Source: Tannerellaceae bacterium (GTDB lineage: Bacteria; Bacteroidota; Bacteroidia; Bacteroidales; Tannerellaceae). Taken from it: a stretch of DNA of 7,781 nt. The notes beneath the pieces were generated by a model, which worked only from the letters and a program-made list of their open reading frames with translations, made no database searches and was not told the DNA's origin. The stretch is taken from NCBI GenBank assembly GCA_031273385.1, contig JAISRY010000059.1, positions 1 to 7,781 of the forward strand. The letters run 5' to 3'. Below, piece after piece: positions 1-5,269 of this stretch (positions within the stretch are counted from its first letter, which is position 1; every line of letters begins with the position of its first letter). The translations under genes and the position numbers were made by a program.

Positions 1-118
1 TGTTTGTGAGATTGTGTCAATGGGGGGGGGTGTGGGTGCCGTTTTTGTCTTTTTTTTAGTTGTGGGGGATGGGGGGCGGGTGGAGGGGGTGGGGCAAAAA
101 AATGGGTGGGGGAGGAGG
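1..118. other. C-depleted G/T-rich leader with G-quadruplex-prone runs
   Basis: The top strand holds only about six C in the first 118-120 bases, with a run of nine G at 22-30, eight T at 50-57, and a dense cluster of G-runs at 64-94 (runs of 5, 6, 3, 2, 5 and 4 G separated by 1-2 bases). The 64-94 cluster fits the usual pattern for an intramolecular G-quadruplex on the coding strand of parA. No coding frame with family-like sequence is visible. It lies directly upstream of the parA promoter box. Structure and role are inferred, not shown. Confidence 0.6.
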
Positions 119-137
119 ATTCTTTATAAAATAGTGG

Positions 138-145
138 TATCTTTG
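138..145 (+). promoter_or_regulatory. Bacteroidota -7 promoter box for the parA operon
   Basis: TATCTTTG matches the Bacteroidota housekeeping sigma -7 consensus TAnnTTTG exactly. It lies 53 bases before the parA start, leaving a leader of roughly 45 bases. No clean TTTG -33 box is found at the usual ~19-base spacing; the sequence there is the end of the G-rich tract. The promoter call rests on the -7 box and position only. Confidence 0.5.
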
Positions 146-198
146 TGACTTATCAACAATTTAATGTGTAGTTTTGTGCCTGAATTATTTAATTAGAT

Positions 199-963
199 AT
201 GGGAAAGATTATTGCTGTAGCAAATCAAAAAGGCGGCGTAGGGAAGACGACAACCACGATAAATCTGGCTGCCTCGCTGGCGGTACTCGAAAAAAAGATA
301 CTTGTGGTGGATGCCGATCCACAGGCCAATGCCTCGTCGGGGTTGGGCGTTGACATCCGTAATGTCAAGATCTCCATTTATGAGTGCCTGATCGACGGCC
401 ATGATGCCAGGGAGGCGGTCGTGCCTACGGAAGTGGAAAGGCTGGATGTCGTTCCATCGCATATTGATCTTGTCGGCGCGGAGATAGAGATGCTGAATAT
501 GGAACACCGGGAGCAGATACTCAAGCGGGTATTGGTTCCCTTGAAAGAGCTGTATGATTTTATCCTGATTGATTGCTCCCCCTCCCTGGGGTTGATTACG
601 GTGAATGCGCTTACGGCGGCCGATTCGGTGATGATTCCGGTTCAGTGTGAGTATTTTGCGCTGGAGGGGATCAGTAAGTTGTTGAATACGATTAAGATTA
701 TCAAGTCGAGGCTGAATCCGGCGTTGGAGATCGAGGGCTTCCTGCTTACGATGTACGATTCGCGCCTCCGGTTGGCCAATCAGATCTATGAAGAGGTGAA
801 GCGCCCGTTCCGCGACCTGGTCTTTACGACGGTGATCCAGCGGAACATCAAGCTGAGCGAGGCTTCCAGTTATGGGAAACCGGTGTTGCTCTACGATGCG
901 GAGTCGAAAGGGGCGCTCAATCATATACAATTAGCGAAAGAGATTATAGATAAAAACAGATAA
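199..963 (+). CDS. parA: ParA/Soj chromosome-partitioning ATPase
   Basis: This 254-residue protein is a ParA-family deviant-Walker ATPase. ParA dimerises on ATP, binds nucleoid DNA non-specifically, and is released by ParB, which moves replication origins apart. Visible motifs are the deviant Walker A KGGVGKTT (residues 11-18, with the signature K11 and catalytic K16), Walker A' VVDADPQ (36-42, D40), and Walker B ILIDCSPSLG (122-131, D125). The length is that of small chromosomal Soj-type ParA with no N-terminal DNA-binding extension, which argues against a plasmid type Ia partition protein. The ATG at 199 gives the usual MGKIIAVANQKGG N-terminus; the bases before it are AT-rich with no clear Shine-Dalgarno, as is common in Bacteroidota. 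parB follows after 19 bases. Confidence 0.96.
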   Translation: MGKIIAVANQKGGVGKTTTTINLAASLAVLEKKILVVDADPQANASSGLGVDIRNVKISIYECLIDGHDAREAVVPTEVERLDVVPSHIDLVGAEIEMLNMEHREQILKRVLVPLKELYDFILIDCSPSLGLITVNALTAADSVMIPVQCEYFALEGISKLLNTIKIIKSRLNPALEIEGFLLTMYDSRLRLANQIYEEVKRPFRDLVFTTVIQRNIKLSEASSYGKPVLLYDAESKGALNHIQLAKEIIDKNR

Positions 964-982
964 GCTGTCAAACGGGAAAATT

Positions 983-1873
983 ATGGGAATAGGTAAAAGA
1001 TCGGTATTGGGGCGCGGGTTGGAGGCATTGATTACAATGGACGACCTTTCGACGGGCGGCTCTTCGTCTATCAGTGAAATAGCGTTAAGTAAAATCCAGC
1101 CGAACCCGGAACAGCCCCGTTCCGTTTTCGAGGAGGAGGCATTGGACGAACTGGCCACCTCTATCCGCGCGTTGGGGATCATCCAGCCGATTACGCTGAA
1201 AGAGATTGGGCGCGACAGGTATATGATCATCTCCGGCGAACGCAGGTATCGCGCCTCGCTGAAAGCCGGCCTGGATCGCATCCCTGCCTATATCAAGACG
1301 GCGGCGGACGATAATGTGGTCGAAATGGCGCTGATCGAGAATATCCAGCGGGAAGACCTCAACTCGATTGAAATCGCGTTGGCCTACCAGAAGTTGATCG
1401 ACAGCTACGGCTTGACGCAGGAGAAGCTGAGCGAGCGGGTAGGGAAGAAGCGGACGACGATCGCCAACTACCTCCGCCTCCTGAAGTTGCCTGCCGATAT
1501 ACAGGTCGGGCTGAAAGACAAGAAGATCGACATGGGCCATGCCAGGGCGTTGATTCCGGTGGAAGACCCGGAGGTGCAGTTGGCCCTATACGAGCAGATC
1601 CTGGAGGAGGGGCTTTCGGTCAGGGTGGTGGAAGACCTCGTGCGCGGGATCGTGGCGGGCGGGGAGCTTGCCGGAAAGGGAGAGGGCGAGGCGAAAGTCC
1701 GCAAGCCGTTGCTTCCTGAGGAATATACCCTGTTGAAAGACCATTTGTCGCTCTTTTTCAACGCCAAAGTGCAGTTGACCTGTAACGATAAGGGGAAAGG
1801 GAAGATCAGTATACCGTTCGCTTCGGAAGAGGAGTTGGAGCGGTTGATCGGCCTGTTTGATCAATTAAAATAA
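983..1873 (+). CDS. parB: ParB/Spo0J chromosome-partitioning CTPase
   Basis: This 296-residue ParB binds parS sites, spreads as a CTP-dependent sliding clamp, and stimulates ParA. The N-terminus carries the basic ParA-stimulating LGRGLEALI segment (residues 9-17). The ParB/sulfiredoxin-like N domain contains the CTP-binding box GERRYRA (85-91) and the ENIQRED segment (119-125). A helix-turn-helix at about 144-170 (LTQEKLSERVGKKRTTI...) should read parS, followed by MGHARALI (184-191). The last ~50 residues fit the C-terminal dimerisation domain. A variable Gly/Glu/Lys-rich linker lies around 225-240. The ATG has GGGA about eight bases upstream. The gene sits between parA (19-base gap) and the DUF5683 gene (17-base gap), so it is probably co-transcribed with both. 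No parS-like CACGTG core occurs in the window. Confidence 0.96.
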   Translation: MGIGKRSVLGRGLEALITMDDLSTGGSSSISEIALSKIQPNPEQPRSVFEEEALDELATSIRALGIIQPITLKEIGRDRYMIISGERRYRASLKAGLDRIPAYIKTAADDNVVEMALIENIQREDLNSIEIALAYQKLIDSYGLTQEKLSERVGKKRTTIANYLRLLKLPADIQVGLKDKKIDMGHARALIPVEDPEVQLALYEQILEEGLSVRVVEDLVRGIVAGGELAGKGEGEAKVRKPLLPEEYTLLKDHLSLFFNAKVQLTCNDKGKGKISIPFASEEELERLIGLFDQLK

Positions 1874-1890
1874 GACGCAAACAAAGGATT

Positions 1891-2646
1891 GTGCGTACAA
1901 AAATAGAGATATGTCGTGTTTTGCTATTGCCGGTTTGGTTGTGCTGTTTCTCCTTTACCGTACAGGCGCAGGAGCCTGCCGGAGAGGTGACGGCCGATTC
2001 GCTTGTCGTGGCGATGGAGCCTGATTCGACGGTGCGGGCGGTATTGGCGGCGGCTGATTCGGCCTATGTCCCGCCGGTCGCGAAGATGGAGAAAGCGGCG
2101 TTTACGCCCAATTCGACAAAGGCGATCCTCTTTTCGCTCATCCCGGGGATGGGGCAGATCTATAACCGGAAATATTGGAAGCTGCCGATTGTCTATGGAG
2201 GGTTTATGGCGTTTATGTATGCCATAACGTGGAACAATAAGAATTATCAGGATTACGGGGATGCATATAAACAGATTATGGAAGATTCGCAGCAATATAC
2301 CGCCGATACCGACCCGAACAAGTCTCCCGAGAAATACAACAACTGGGAGGGGCGTAACTGGGTGAACTTCACGCCGGCCAATTCGAGCGTGGAGAGCTAT
2401 ATTACGAATACGACGTTTCAGAACCAATTGAAAAGCGGAAAGGACAACTTCCGCCGCTTTAGGGATTTAAGTATCATCCTGGCGGTGGGCTTTTATGCCA
2501 TCAGCGTGATTGACGCCTACGTCGACGCCGAGTTGTTTAATTTTGATATCACACCCGACCTGTCGATGAGGATTGAGCCGGCGCTTTCGCCGAGGACGCC
2601 TTTCAGTTCGCCGGCGGTCGGTGTGAATTGCAGTATAACATTCTAA
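1891..2646 (+). CDS. DUF5683 envelope protein, GTG start
   Basis: This 251-residue protein of unknown function matches the Bacteroidota DUF5683 family. The recognisable core is KAILFSLIPGMGQIYNRKYWK (about 77-97), followed by a hydrophobic segment (about 98-113) and a second at 193-210 ending in DAYVDAELFNFDI. An N-terminal signal peptide is clear: charged MRTK, a hydrophobic stretch, then cleavage after VQA (about residue 26). The last residue is Phe, as in many outer-membrane proteins, though a barrel is not evident. The GTG start is preferred because it gives the full signal peptide; the AAAGGA before it is too close to be an ideal ribosome site. An in-frame TTG at 1921 would remove the basic n-region. 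Its place between parB and the transglycosylase suggests a cell-envelope role, but no function is established. Confidence 0.85.
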   Translation: MRTKIEICRVLLLPVWLCCFSFTVQAQEPAGEVTADSLVVAMEPDSTVRAVLAAADSAYVPPVAKMEKAAFTPNSTKAILFSLIPGMGQIYNRKYWKLPIVYGGFMAFMYAITWNNKNYQDYGDAYKQIMEDSQQYTADTDPNKSPEKYNNWEGRNWVNFTPANSSVESYITNTTFQNQLKSGKDNFRRFRDLSIILAVGFYAISVIDAYVDAELFNFDITPDLSMRIEPALSPRTPFSSPAVGVNCSITF

Positions 2647-2657
2647 CAGACTAACTT

Positions 2658-4208
2658 ATGAAGAGATATCTATTCAGCATACTTTGTTTGGCCGGCTTTT
2701 CCCTGCCGCTTTCGGCGCAGGTGGAGAGTGGGGATATGGAGACCGGGGATGATTCCGTTCTGGCAGGGGATACGCTCCTGGCGGATGTGGGGTTCATACC
2801 GGAAAGCCTCGACGCCAATGTGGATAGCCTGCTTCGTAGCTGGCATGCGCAGTATTTCACGAAAGCGGAGGAGTTCTGCCACGACGATGAGGCGAACGTC
2901 TATTTTACCGACGAAGTGATCCGCGAACGGCTGGACAAGCTGCCCCATATCATCCCGATGACCTATAACAAGATGGTGCGCGACTGTATCAACCTCTATA
3001 CGGAACGCCGCCGCGGGCTGGTGCGGTATATGCTGGGTATGGCGGATTTCTATTTCCCCATCATGGAGCAGATATTGGCCGAACAGGATTTGCCCCTTGA
3101 GCTGAAGTACCTGGCCGTTGTCGAAAGTGCCCTGAACCCCATGGCGCTGTCGAAGTACGGGGCGAGCGGGCTTTGGCAATTTATGCTGCCCACCGGCAAG
3201 ATTTACGGGCTGCAGATCAATAGCCTGATCGACGAAAGGCGCGACCCTGTGAAAGCCACGTATGCCGCCTGCCGCTATTTCAAGGATATGTATGCCGTTT
3301 ATGGCGACTGGCACCTGGTACTGGCTTCCTACAACTGCGGCCCTGGGAATGTGAATAAGGCGATACGCCGTTCGGGGGGGAAGACCGATTTCTGGAAAAT
3401 ATTCCCCTACCTCCCCAGGGAGACCCGTTCGTATGTCCCCCTCTTTATCGCCGCCGCTTACATTATGAATCACTATTGCGACCATAACCTTTGCCCGGTG
3501 CAGACGCTTCTTCCGTTGGCCACCGATACGGTGATGATCAACAGGATGCTTCATTTGGAGCAGGTGTCCGACCTGTTGGAGATGGATATCGTCCAGTTGC
3601 GGGCGTTGAATCCGCAATACCTGCGGGATATCGTTCCCGGGCATGTGGCTCCGTCGGCGCTAAAACTGTCAGTCCAACAGACGTATGCTTTTGTCGACAA
3701 GGAAGATACCCTCTTTACCCACCGGATAGAGGAGCTCCTGGGTAATCGTCCGGCGTATGAAAAAGGCCAGCCGCAACCCCCGACGCGCGAACAGATCACC
3801 CACATTACCGCTTCGGGCGAGACCCTGTACACGATCGCCAACCGCTACGGCGTAACCGCCAAGGATATCCGTAAATGGAACGGCCTCGGTTCCAACCGTG
3901 TCGCCCGCGGCAAAAAGCTGCGTATCTATGTCGACAACGGCGGAGTGGCTTTTGCCTCTACGCCGGCGCCTCAGCCTGCCGCCTCCGCCCCGTCTTCATC
4001 TGCTGCCGTTTCATCATCTACGCCCCCTGCCTCCGCCGCCGTGCAGCCGAAAGGCGAAGCGACGACCTACAAGGTAAAATCAGGCGATTCCCTGTACTCT
4101 ATTTCCAGGAAATACCCCGGCGTAACGATCGCCGACCTGCAAAAAGCGAATAACCTGACCAGCTCAAATATCCGCCCCGGGCAGGTATTGAAAATTCCTA
4201 AGGGGTGA
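2658..4208 (+). CDS. mltD: MltD-like lytic transglycosylase with two LysM domains
   Basis: This 516-residue exported enzyme should cleave the MurNAc-GlcNAc bond of peptidoglycan to leave 1,6-anhydroMurNAc ends. The signal peptide is residues 1-20 (cleavage near LSA/Q); C10 is not in a lipobox, so it does not look like a lipoprotein, unlike E. coli MltD. The SLT domain spans about 130-250: catalytic E156 in ESALNP, then GLWQFM (171-176) and SYNCGPGNV (224-232), the usual family 1 lytic transglycosylase signature. Two LysM glycan-binding repeats lie at about 381-425 and 469-514, joined by a Ser/Pro/Ala-rich linker (about 431-468). An additional diverged repeat around 300-345 is possible but uncertain. 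It starts 11 bases after the DUF5683 stop and is the last gene of the parAB run; hairpins follow the stop codon. Confidence 0.92.
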   Translation: MKRYLFSILCLAGFSLPLSAQVESGDMETGDDSVLAGDTLLADVGFIPESLDANVDSLLRSWHAQYFTKAEEFCHDDEANVYFTDEVIRERLDKLPHIIPMTYNKMVRDCINLYTERRRGLVRYMLGMADFYFPIMEQILAEQDLPLELKYLAVVESALNPMALSKYGASGLWQFMLPTGKIYGLQINSLIDERRDPVKATYAACRYFKDMYAVYGDWHLVLASYNCGPGNVNKAIRRSGGKTDFWKIFPYLPRETRSYVPLFIAAAYIMNHYCDHNLCPVQTLLPLATDTVMINRMLHLEQVSDLLEMDIVQLRALNPQYLRDIVPGHVAPSALKLSVQQTYAFVDKEDTLFTHRIEELLGNRPAYEKGQPQPPTREQITHITASGETLYTIANRYGVTAKDIRKWNGLGSNRVARGKKLRIYVDNGGVAFASTPAPQPAASAPSSSAAVSSSTPPASAAVQPKGEATTYKVKSGDSLYSISRKYPGVTIADLQKANNLTSSNIRPGQVLKIPKG

Positions 4209-4226
4209 TTTTGTCGAGAAATCACC
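4204..4226 (+). terminator. Hairpin spanning the mltD stop codon
   Basis: GGTGATTT (4204-4211) pairs perfectly with AAATCACC (4219-4226) around a seven-base loop. The TGA stop codon (4206-4208) is inside the left arm. No T-run follows, so intrinsic termination is uncertain; it may instead stabilise the mRNA 3' end together with the stronger hairpin at 4236-4265. Confidence 0.35.
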
Positions 4227-4235
4227 TGTTTGGAT

Positions 4236-4265
4236 GCGATTATGTGATAAAAATCACATAATCGC
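4236..4265. terminator. Perfect 13-bp hairpin after mltD
   Basis: GCGATTATGTGAT (4236-4248) and ATCACATAATCGC (4253-4265) form a perfect 13-base-pair stem with an AAAA loop. It is the strongest candidate for the 3' end of the parA-mltD transcript, but the following bases (AGGGAAAT) are not a T-run. Its right arm, AAATCACATAATCGC (4251-4265), is 13/15 identical to AAATCACGCAATCGC in the repeat at 5046-5060, so it may itself be part of the repeat family in this island rather than a dedicated terminator. Confidence 0.45.
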
Positions 4266-4352
4266 AGGGAAATATTTGCGAGATGATACATTTCCTGTAT
4301 GTAAAGAGAATAGCAGTTTCGTAAAAAACAGACTGGGTCAACGCAATAAAAT

Positions 4353-4592
4353 GGCTCTCGTAGAGAGCTAACATAGCTAGGCAGTAGCCTTAGGCTACTG
4401 TATACGAATGGATGGCCACCCTCCTTGCCTCCATCGGAGGCAAACCTATCGACAGGTGATTCTTCTTGCCTCCATTACGCCGACATCGTAAAACCAGGTT
4501 TGCCTCCGATGGAGGCAAGAGGTAGGTGATCATCCATTCGTATACAGTAGCCTTAGGCTACTGCCTAGCTATGTTAGCTCTCTACGAGAGCC
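4353..4592. repeat. 240-base nested inverted repeat made of small hairpins
   Basis: The left arm (4353-4447) and right arm (4496-4592) are near-perfect reverse complements around a 48-base centre. Differences lie at one base in the middle of the CAGTAGCCTTAGGCTACTG block and in a roughly ten-base patch (4414-4424 versus about 4519-4531). Each arm is itself a chain of local palindromes: GCTCTC-GTA-GAGAGC (4354-4368), AGCTA-ACA-TAGCT (4366-4378), CAGTAGCC-TTA-GGCTACTG (4382-4400) and TTGCCTCC-ATC-GGAGGCAA (4425-4443), with mirror copies on the right. A third TTGCCTCC lies in the centre (about 4466-4473). No open frame, transposase or clear target-site duplication is seen. It is too long and complex for a simple terminator. 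Confidence 0.9.
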
Positions 4593-4630
4593 TCTCAATT
4601 CTCAACTATGACCGGGCGTTGCCCTCCGGC

Positions 4631-4667
4631 TTATAATGACGATGAATCATAATCGTGTGAAAATCAA
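4631..4667 (+). repeat. Direct repeat A, first copy
   Basis: This 37-base stretch, TTATAATGACGATGAA... to ...GAAAATCAA, matches 33 of 37 bases at 4892-4928. It begins with the AATGACG end motif shared by the palindromic elements nearby and stops at GAAAATCAA, directly before the CCCTTAT palindrome (4673-4834). Confidence 0.85.
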
Positions 4668-4672
4668 GCTCT

Positions 4673-4834
4673 CTTAAAAAAACCCTTATTTTCAAAGGTT
4701 CCCTTATTAGCCATGATCGCCCGCCCTCTTTTTTCTTCCCTTATTTCCCTTATGGTTGGTGACACAAATAAGGGAAGAGGGAGGGGGGGGCATCTTGGCT
4801 ACTAAGGGAGCCTCTGAATATAAGGGCTTTTAAG
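4673..4834. repeat. CCCTTAT-type imperfect palindrome, MITE-like
   Basis: The left arm (4673-4746) and right arm (4766-4834) are imperfect reverse complements with a 19-base spacer. Shared blocks include CTTAAAA at the outer ends, CCCTTAT, CTCCCTTA/TTCCCTTA, TAGCCA and TCTTCCCTTATTT at the inner ends; the arms differ by small gaps in the homopolymer parts. The right arm carries eight consecutive G (4783-4790). GAAAATCAA stands on both sides (4659-4667 and 4834-4842), which looks like a target duplication. There is no coding capacity. The size and structure fit a non-autonomous miniature element, but no parent transposon can be named. Confidence 0.75.
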
Positions 4835-4904
4835 AAAATCAACGCAATCGCCGTCATTTTTCCTTTTTGATAAACGCAGTTTATTGGGTACTTATAATGA
4901 CGAC
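4835..4904 (+). repeat. Direct repeat B, first copy, with hairpin
   Basis: About 68 bases from AAAATCAACGCAATCGCC to AATGACGA recur at 5045-5111 with few changes. Inside, CGTCATT (4852-4858) and AATGACG (4896-4902) form terminal inverted heptamers, and ATAAAC-GCA-GTTTAT (about 4870-4884) forms a central three-base-loop hairpin. The final part overlaps the start of the second A copy (4892-4928), so A and B are parts of one tandem unit. Confidence 0.85.
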
Positions 4905-4928
4905 GAATTACAATCGTCTGAAAATCAA
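4892..4928 (+). repeat. Direct repeat A, second copy
   Basis: It is 33/37 identical to 4631-4667 and again ends in GAAAATCAA, here directly before the CATTGCG palindrome. Bases 4907-4927 recur at 5031-5051 with three changes, so the palindrome is flanked by about 21 bases of duplicated sequence. Confidence 0.85.
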
Positions 4929-5033
4929 ATAGTACCCGTCATTGCGAACGCAGTGAAGCAATCCAGAAGTGCGTCTGTGTGTCCCACCTCTGGATTGCTT
5001 CACTGCGTTCGCAATGACGGATACCACTTGATT
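4923..5033. repeat. CATTGCG palindromic element, first copy
   Basis: A perfect 32-base inverted repeat (4936-4967 and 4989-5020; CCGTCATTGCGAACGCAGTG... against its reverse complement) encloses a 21-base spacer. Allowing three mismatches, the pairing extends outward to 45-base arms (4923-4967, 4989-5033). All three mismatches are A/C on this strand, hence G-T wobbles on the other. The core, CATTGCGAACGCAGTGAAGC and onward, also occurs at 7611-7690. It resembles a dispersed palindromic repeat I recall from many unrelated bacterial genomes, often mis-called as small proteins. Confidence 0.92.
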
Positions 5034-5111
5034 ATAATCGGCTGGAAATCACGCAATCGCCGTCATTTCCCTTTTTGATAAACCTGGTTTATTGGGTACT
5101 CGCAATGACGA
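5031..5111 (+). repeat. Direct repeats A' and B, second B copy
   Basis: Bases 5031-5051 repeat part of A (18/21 to 4907-4927), and 5045-5111 repeat B with its CGTCATT (5061-5067) and AATGACG (5104-5110) ends. The central hairpin is kept with a different loop, ATAAAC-CTG-GTTTAT (about 5079-5093), compared with GCA in the first copy. The terminal block reads CGCAATGACG, where the first copy has TATAATGACG. Confidence 0.85.
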
Positions 5112-5158
5112 ATAGTATTATGCGGCACGAGTTACAAACCCGCGCGAGTGGAATCTTA

Positions 5159-5191
5159 CTTAATTTGTGCGATGCCATCGCACAAATTAAG
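5159..5191. repeat. Perfect 15-bp hairpin with three-base loop
   Basis: The left arm 5159-5173 (CTTAATTTGTGCGAT) pairs perfectly with 5177-5191 around GCC. There is no T-run on either side, so a plain intrinsic terminator is not supported. It lies about 80 bases beyond the holA stop on the downstream side and could still contribute to 3'-end formation of the amn-holA transcript. Confidence 0.6.
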
Positions 5192-5246
5192 CTGGTCACA
5201 TTGGGTCGAATTGTTAAAGCGATGAATAATGGTTTGCCTTGACCTG

Positions 5247-5268
5247 GTCTTCCCCGTTTTGGGAAGAC
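5247..5268 (-). terminator. Hairpin directly after the holA stop
   Basis: GTCTTCCC (5247-5254) and GGGAAGAC (5261-5268) form a perfect 8-bp stem with a six-base loop, one base beyond the holA TAA. No T-run follows on the minus strand, so this is a probable 3'-end structure rather than a textbook terminator. Confidence 0.45.
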
Positions 5269-5269
5269 G

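Larger units (their letters stand above)
4209..5269. other. 1.06-kb non-coding repeat island between convergent genes
   Basis: No credible gene is present between the mltD stop and the holA stop. From left to right the island holds two hairpins, a short unremarkable stretch (4266-4352), a 240-base nested palindrome, a GGGC-GTT-GCCC mini-hairpin (about 4614-4624), a composite of direct repeats interrupted by two further palindromes (4631-5111), an unremarkable stretch (5112-5158), a 15-bp hairpin and the holA-side hairpin. Short open frames here, such as 4884-5078, are translations of the palindromes and do not resemble proteins. Confidence 0.85.

Noticed and set aside
1085..1540. Long antisense open frames opposite parA, parB, mltD and holA
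   Set aside because: They are frame shadows of well-supported genes, with Arg/His/Gln-rich composition and no family resemblance.
199..1873. A parS site in or near parAB
   Set aside because: Scanning by eye for the palindromic parS core (CACGTG within TGTTTCACGTGAAACA-like sequence) found none; sites may lie outside the window.
1921..2646. Alternative TTG start for the DUF5683 gene
   Set aside because: It would delete the basic n-region of a good signal peptide and also lacks a ribosome site; the GTG at 1891 fits better.
4382..4400. REP element recognised by a RAYT transposase, from the GTAG/CTAC words
   Set aside because: GTAG and CTAC sit inside the stem rather than 5' of a hairpin, and no RAYT gene is in the window; kept only as something to search for.
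4353..4592. Large palindrome as a simple transcription terminator or attC-like site
   Set aside because: Far too long, no T-run on either strand, centred over 100 bases from either gene end, and no integrase or cassette context.
4783..4790. Phase-variable poly-G switch
   Set aside because: The G8 run is inside a non-coding palindrome arm, not in a promoter or reading frame.
4884..5078. Open frame of 64 codons within the repeat island
   Set aside because: It is a translation through the CATTGCG palindrome and repeats A and B; it resembles no protein family and the same phrases arise from the second palindrome copy.
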